A stretch of DNA of 33,729 nucleotides from Candidatus Bipolaricaulota bacterium. Lineage in GTDB: Bacteria; Bipolaricaulota; Bipolaricaulia; M55B111. A program made the translations under genes and the position numbers. Under the pieces are notes generated by a model. It saw only the letters and a list, made by a program, of their open reading frames with translations, had not been told where the DNA came from and ran no database searches. This document shows positions 30,172-33,729 of the stretch, piece after piece (position 1 is the first letter of the stretch; every line of letters starts with the position of its first letter). The stretch spans positions 1 to 33,729 of the forward strand of contig JAGXLB010000009.1 in the NCBI GenBank assembly GCA_018334915.1, in the 5' to 3' direction.

Positions 30172-31359
30172 TTACCTCCAGTAATGCAGTTCGACGCTCT
30201 TTCCCACAGCGATGCCCTCCAATTCCTCGGGGACCAGGACGAACCCGTCGCTTCTGGTCACGCTGGACAGCACGCCGGATCCGGCTACTCGAATCGGGTA
30301 CGCCCCGCCGTCTTCGACCTTTACCCTTACTAGACTGAGTCTTCCCAGCTTAGAAGATATCTTCTTTTTTAGTTCCACAGTAGCCGTTTTTTGCTCCCTC
30401 TCGCCCCCTACCAAATATTCGATTAGTGGTTTCAAAAAGAAATAGGCATCGGCAAGCGCCGCTACCGGGTACCCCGGCAAAGCAAGAACAGGAGTCTCGT
30501 TAACTAGAGCGAGCGCTACCGGTTTACCGGGCTGTACTGCAACCCCGTGGACGATGACTTCCCCTTCTTCTTCCAGTACCTCCACGATCCTGTCCCTCCG
30601 GCCTACGGAACTACCCCCGATAAAGACGATTGCGTCACTTTCCTCCAGACTCCTGTTCAGAGCAGAACGCAGGTCTTCGGGTAGATCGCTAAGTACTTCT
30701 CGTTCCTCCGGATCGCCTCCCCATCTCCGAACGCAGCTGGAAATCATCAACCCGTTGGATTGAACCGTCTCTCCCGGTCCCGGTTCTTCGCCCGGAGACA
30801 CGAGTTCTTCGCCCGTCGGAATTACCTTAACCTTTGGTTTTGTTGCTACATTCAACTTCTCTACCCCGAGTGACCTCAATAATCCAAGGTGAGAAGGCTG
30901 GATTGCTGTTCCCTCTTCCAGCAACAAGTCTCCTTTCCCTACATCTTCCCCGACGGGGCTGACGTTGTCTCCAGGAGCGATGGAGGCGTACACGTCTAAG
31001 CTCTCACCTTCCCGTCTGGTGTCTTCGATCTTCAATACACCGTCTGCTTCGTCGGGAACGTGACCTCCGGTATGCACTGGAGACGCAATACCGCTTTTAA
31101 CCGAATCGCCAATTTTCATCCTGTTTGGGGACGATTCACTTGCTCCAAAAGTATCCGAAGCTTTTACGGCAAAACCGTCCATCGCGGCACGGCGATAATG
31201 GGGAGCGGGTCGTGGTGCAAGTACTTCCTCGGCAGATATCGTGCCGTCCGCTTCCGGGAGGTTAAGAGATTCCTCTCTATCGAGAGGTTTTATGGTGGAA
31301 AAAAGCTTCGTTCTCGCTTCCGAAACTCTCGTTAATGATTTAAACCCTTTTTCCTTCAC
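30172..31359 (-). CDS. moeA: Molybdopterin molybdenumtransferase MoeA (stand-alone copy)
   Basis: Second MoeA paralogue, 395 residues from GTG 31359. That start lies two bases after the moaA stop with a G-rich site, and it gives the usual beginning (KEKGFKSLTRVSEARTKLF). An ATG at 31413 would overlap moaA by 52 bases and add atypical residues. Motifs: PAPHYRRAAMDGFAVKASDTFGAS, HTGGHVPDEADGVLKIEDT, SPVGEDVGKGD, FIGGSSVGRRD and ALPGYPVAALADAYFFL. In place of the common PxxGNPxS it has PGYPVA, a feature of one MoeA subgroup. Same operon as moaA and the fused MoeA. The family is certain; which metal each copy handles is unknown. Confidence 0.9.
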   Translation of the reverse strand: MKEKGFKSLTRVSEARTKLFSTIKPLDREESLNLPEADGTISAEEVLAPRPAPHYRRAAMDGFAVKASDTFGASESSPNRMKIGDSVKSGIASPVHTGGHVPDEADGVLKIEDTRREGESLDVYASIAPGDNVSPVGEDVGKGDLLLEEGTAIQPSHLGLLRSLGVEKLNVATKPKVKVIPTGEELVSPGEEPGPGETVQSNGLMISSCVRRWGGDPEEREVLSDLPEDLRSALNRSLEESDAIVFIGGSSVGRRDRIVEVLEEEGEVIVHGVAVQPGKPVALALVNETPVLALPGYPVAALADAYFFLKPLIEYLVGGEREQKTATVELKKKISSKLGRLSLVRVKVEDGGAYPIRVAGSGVLSSVTRSDGFVLVPEELEGIAVGKSVELHYWR

Positions 31360-31361
31360 CG

Positions 31362-32333
31362 TTACCCCCCGATTTCGGACATCTCTCCGGCAGTGGTGTC
31401 CTGCTTTTCCCACCGGTGCCCGTAGGGTTTCTCCTCAATTATCTTGCGTAACCGCGTGGTAATAACGTCCACGGAAGTGTTTTCATTGATACCCAGGTCG
31501 TACTCTTCGTCTCTGGCGAGACAGGGGCGGACCTTACCCCGGGAGGTAATTCTAATCCTATTGCAATCATCACAAAAACTCCTGCTGAGGGGAAAAATAA
31601 ATCCAACCTTTCCCGAAGTATTTCTCCGAGAAGCCCGATAGTACTTGGCCGGACCATTTCCTTGAGGACCGGAAATCTCTTCCAGGGTCCACTTCCTTTT
31701 TATAATTTTTTCCACTTTATTCAGTGGCAAGGATTCAATCGCACCTTTTGCGGCCTCGCCCATGGGCATGAGTTCTATGAACCTCAACACGAGATCTTCA
31801 GCAGCGGCAAATTCCATCAGGGGGCCTATTTCCGATTCATTCACGTCTTTAATTATTACAGTATTTAACTTTACTGGGTCTAGCTTGGCCCTCTTTGCAG
31901 CTTCGATTCCGGCAAGGACCGAACTTAGTTCTCCACGTCTTGTTATTTCGGCAAATACTTCCGGGTCCATGGCGTCAATGCTGATATTTACCCTATCCAG
32001 GCCCGCTTGAGATAGATCCTCCGCCACCCCGGATAAGGAGGACCCGTTCGTGGTTAGTGAAAGTTCGTCGATTCCTTCAATCGCATCCACCATTTTGACC
32101 AGTCCGGGTAAGTCCTTCCTGGTCAGGGGTTCGCCGCCGGTAAACCTCACTTTGTTAATTCCTAATTCTGACGCAGCTCTGACCAGATTAACTATTTCCT
32201 CAAAGGAAAGAATTTCCTCTCGGGGCAGTTTCTCTATACCCTCTTCGGGCATACAATATTTACAGCGGAAATTGCACCTTCCGGTGAGAGAAAGTCGCAA
32301 ATAGGTTATATCTCTTCCAAAGCTGTCCTTCAT
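31362..32333 (-). CDS. moaA: GTP 3',8-cyclase (radical SAM)
   Basis: First enzyme of molybdopterin synthesis; with MoaC it converts GTP to cyclic pyranopterin monophosphate. From ATG 32333 it has 323 residues beginning MKDSFGRDITYLRLSLT. This start has AAGGAG eight bases upstream; a GTG at 32342 overlapping the moaB stop (GTGA) is the alternative. The radical-SAM cluster ligands are Cys20, Cys24 and Cys27 (CNFRCKYC). SAM-binding FTGGEP follows, with LTTNG and NISIDA. The second [4Fe-4S] cluster has Cys254, Cys257 and Cys271 (FCDDCNRIR and RPCLA). The C-terminal Gly-Gly needed for activity is intact (MSEIGG). Very secure. Confidence 0.96.
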   Translation of the reverse strand: MKDSFGRDITYLRLSLTGRCNFRCKYCMPEEGIEKLPREEILSFEEIVNLVRAASELGINKVRFTGGEPLTRKDLPGLVKMVDAIEGIDELSLTTNGSSLSGVAEDLSQAGLDRVNISIDAMDPEVFAEITRRGELSSVLAGIEAAKRAKLDPVKLNTVIIKDVNESEIGPLMEFAAAEDLVLRFIELMPMGEAAKGAIESLPLNKVEKIIKRKWTLEEISGPQGNGPAKYYRASRRNTSGKVGFIFPLSRSFCDDCNRIRITSRGKVRPCLARDEEYDLGINENTSVDVITTRLRKIIEEKPYGHRWEKQDTTAGEMSEIGG

Positions 32334-32338
32334 CAACC

Positions 32339-32833
32339 TCACTCCTTGTCGATTTCGTATATCGCGTGACCGATCGCGGGGAGGATTAACTCCTCCATTC
32401 CCAGCTCTACAGCGGATGGTGAACCGGGAAGGGAAAAAACCAGAGTAGCGTTTATCAACGAAGCGCGAGCCCGTGACAGCATTGCCCGGGGACCTATTTC
32501 ATCGAAACTCAAACTCCGAAATAACTCTCCGAAACCGGTAAGTTCTTTGTCCTCGTAGTTTTCAAGCACGTCGACCGTCTGGTCGAGGGTCGATAATCCT
32601 GTACCACCTGTTATCAACAAAACCCTGGCCTCTGACGACACAGCATTTTCAATTTCAGTTTCAATCTTCCCCGGCGAGTCCGGTATAACTTTCCTTTCCT
32701 GAAGCTGATGACCCTCAGCTATAAGGAGATCCCTTATTATCTCTCCGCTCTCGTCTTTGTCGTCCTCCCTGGTGCTGCTAACTGTCAGAATTCGGCATAT
32801 AATCCCATTCTTTACCAGGTCTTCGTGACCCAA
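32339..32833 (-). CDS. moaB: MoaB/MogA-family molybdopterin adenylyltransferase
   Basis: Activates molybdopterin by adenylylation before metal insertion. 164 residues. It shows ITGGTGLSTLDQTVDVL (the GGTGxxxxDxT motif), a FGELFRSLSFDEIGPRAMLSRA stretch typical of the family, and LPGSPSAVELGME. The start is a TTG at 32833, two bases behind the MOSC gene stop, with GAGGGG seven bases upstream; no better ATG is available. MoaB and MogA are hard to separate by eye; the short hexamer-type MoaB form fits the length. It overlaps the moaA reading frame slightly if moaA uses its GTG. Confidence 0.92.
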   Translation of the reverse strand: MGHEDLVKNGIICRILTVSSTREDDKDESGEIIRDLLIAEGHQLQERKVIPDSPGKIETEIENAVSSEARVLLITGGTGLSTLDQTVDVLENYEDKELTGFGELFRSLSFDEIGPRAMLSRARASLINATLVFSLPGSPSAVELGMEELILPAIGHAIYEIDKE

Positions 32834-32834
32834 G

Positions 32835-33305
32835 TCAATTCCCCTCTTTTATCAATTCTAACTCGTCGCCGGGGCGAATGCTTCCACCTTCCAGGACCTT
32901 GAAGAACAGGCCCTTCTGTGGCATGATGCACTCACCGGTTTTTTCCTTAATCACACAATCGTCGTGACAGGTTTTACCTATCTGAGAAACTTCCAGCAGA
33001 ACCTCTCCTCCTACTTTCAACCGCGTTCCCAGGGGTAGTTTCCCAAGATCCAGTCCCTCGCTGGTAAGGTTCTCAGCAAAATCACCCGGATTTAGCTCTA
33101 CCCCTGTTCTCTCCTCCATCTTTTCAATTTCCGAGACGTCGAGAAGACTGACCTGTTTGATCTCGGAACCGGCGTGAACGTCGCCCTTAATACCGTGATC
33201 TTCAACTAAATTTGCTTCCTCAACGGGAGTTTTAACCTCTCCTTTCTCCTTGCTGGTATTAATCGAAACCAGATTTGCTTCTTCACTTACTCCTCTTCCA
33301 GTCAC
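32835..33305 (-). CDS. MOSC domain protein
   Basis: Single MOSC domain, 156 residues. These are predicted sulfur-carrier domains related to the C-terminus of Moco sulfurase. Typical stretches: LVSINTSKEKGEVKTPVEEANL near the start, GIKGDVHAG, QVSLLDVSEIEKME, GDFAENLTSEGLDL, LPLGTRLKVG, and the Cys-rich IGKTCHDDCVIKEKTGECIMP. GTG 33305 is the only reasonable start and lies inside the moaC 3' end (23-base overlap), so translation is coupled. Position between moaC and moaB in a Mo-cofactor operon suggests sulfuration of the cofactor, possibly for the formate dehydrogenase (a job FdhD does elsewhere). That role is inference. Confidence 0.88.
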   Translation of the reverse strand: MTGRGVSEEANLVSINTSKEKGEVKTPVEEANLVEDHGIKGDVHAGSEIKQVSLLDVSEIEKMEERTGVELNPGDFAENLTSEGLDLGKLPLGTRLKVGGEVLLEVSQIGKTCHDDCVIKEKTGECIMPQKGLFFKVLEGGSIRPGDELELIKEGN

Positions 33306-33729
33306 CGCTTTGACCTCCCGATTTTTCGAGTAATTTTATATCTTTTATCTTCATACCTTTCTCTTCGCTCTTTGCCATGTCGTAAATTGTCAGCAGAGCG
33401 ACGGAACAACCCGTAAGTGCTTCCATCTCTACCCCGGTCTTTCCTCGATAATTAACAGTTACTTCCGCGGTGAGACCAGACTCCACGGGTTCAATATCTA
33501 TATCTACGTTCGTTATCGGCAACGGATGACACAGGGGTAAGAGTTCCGAGGTCTTTTTGGCCGCCATTATCCCGGCAGTCCTGGCGACGGCGAATACGTT
33601 TCCCTTGACCAGCTCACCCGATAAAACCTTCTCTCTGGTCTCCCCAGACATCTCAAGAGTCCCGCTGGCTCTAGCTTCCCTATTCGTATCATCCTTGTCA
33701 CCGACGTCGATCATTCTGACTTCTTCTTC
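33283..33729 (-). CDS. moaC: Cyclic pyranopterin monophosphate synthase (5' end cut by window edge)
   Basis: Works with MoaA to form cyclic pyranopterin monophosphate. The frame is open to the window edge: five further codons (ending in Val-Arg) precede MIDVGDKDDTNREARASG. In MoaC proteins this motif is normally preceded by about 12 residues ending in RM. The ATG at 33714 also has no ribosome site, so the true start lies beyond 33729. Visible hallmarks are KGNVFAVARTAGIMAAKKTSELLPLCHPLPIT (the catalytic LCHPL region), VNYRGKTGVEMEALTGCSVALLTIYDMAK with the TGVEMEAL motif, and KSGGQSG near the end. First gene visible of the Mo-cofactor operon. Secure. Confidence 0.95.
   Translation of the reverse strand, partial: EEEVRMIDVGDKDDTNREARASGTLEMSGETREKVLSGELVKGNVFAVARTAGIMAAKKTSELLPLCHPLPITNVDIDIEPVESGLTAEVTVNYRGKTGVEMEALTGCSVALLTIYDMAKSEEKGMKIKDIKLLEKSGGQSGDWKRSK

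Overview
The window reads as chromosomal DNA of an anaerobic, probably halophilic bacterium of the Bacillota type. Genes carry strong AGGAGG ribosome sites, intergenic DNA is AT-rich, the proteins are rich in Asp and Glu, and the gene set is that of a methylotrophic acetogen or osmolyte fermenter. A relative of the Halanaerobiales (Acetohalobium-like) is my best guess, but it is inferred from gene content only. 28 protein genes are supported, two of them cut by the window edges. I see no rRNA, tRNA, CRISPR array or transposase gene.

Layout, left to right. (1) 1-1470, minus strand: ppa (cut) and ddl, housekeeping genes. (2) 2226-9914, minus strand: a seven-gene C1 operon transcribed mtgC-like corrinoid protein, gcvPA, gcvPB, mtgA-like methyl-THF methyltransferase, fhs, folE, folD. 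It starts from a strong sigma-A type promoter at 9973-10000. (3) 10221-14537, minus strand: a glycine betaine/quaternary amine ABC importer (ATPase, permease, binding protein, and a second binding protein that has lost typical ligand tryptophans). (4) 14967-18690, minus strand: two tandem MttB-superfamily methyltransferases without an in-frame amber codon, and an FCD-type GntR regulator. (5) 18895-20808, minus strand: a hydantoinase/oxoprolinase-A (ASKHA) protein with an apparent embedded winged helix. (6) 21330-26974, plus strand: a creatininase-family amidohydrolase, then a three-gene NAD(P)-linked formate dehydrogenase (NuoE-like, NuoF-like, catalytic subunit with Cys at the selenocysteine position). 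(7) 27633-33729, minus strand: a molybdenum-cofactor operon (moaC, MOSC, moaB/mogA, moaA, moeA, moeA-PBP fusion, mobA) that would supply the formate dehydrogenase.

Together the genes describe import of glycine betaine or related methylated amines and demethylation through MttB-like enzymes, a corrinoid protein and a methyl-THF transferase. The glycine skeleton would be broken down by glycine decarboxylase. The C1 unit would be oxidised through FolD, Fhs (ATP-yielding in this direction) and formate dehydrogenase to CO2 and NAD(P)H. Methylene-THF reductase, GcvT, GcvH and a RamA-type corrinoid activator are not in the window.

The most interesting non-coding signals are three. A 9-base motif (TCAATATAC) lies at the promoters of gntR, the mttB pair and the formate dehydrogenase operon, suggesting one regulon. 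A family of roughly 65-140 bp intergenic repeats occurs in four copies. A perfect 24-bp inverted repeat sits between two of those copies at 27294-27386.
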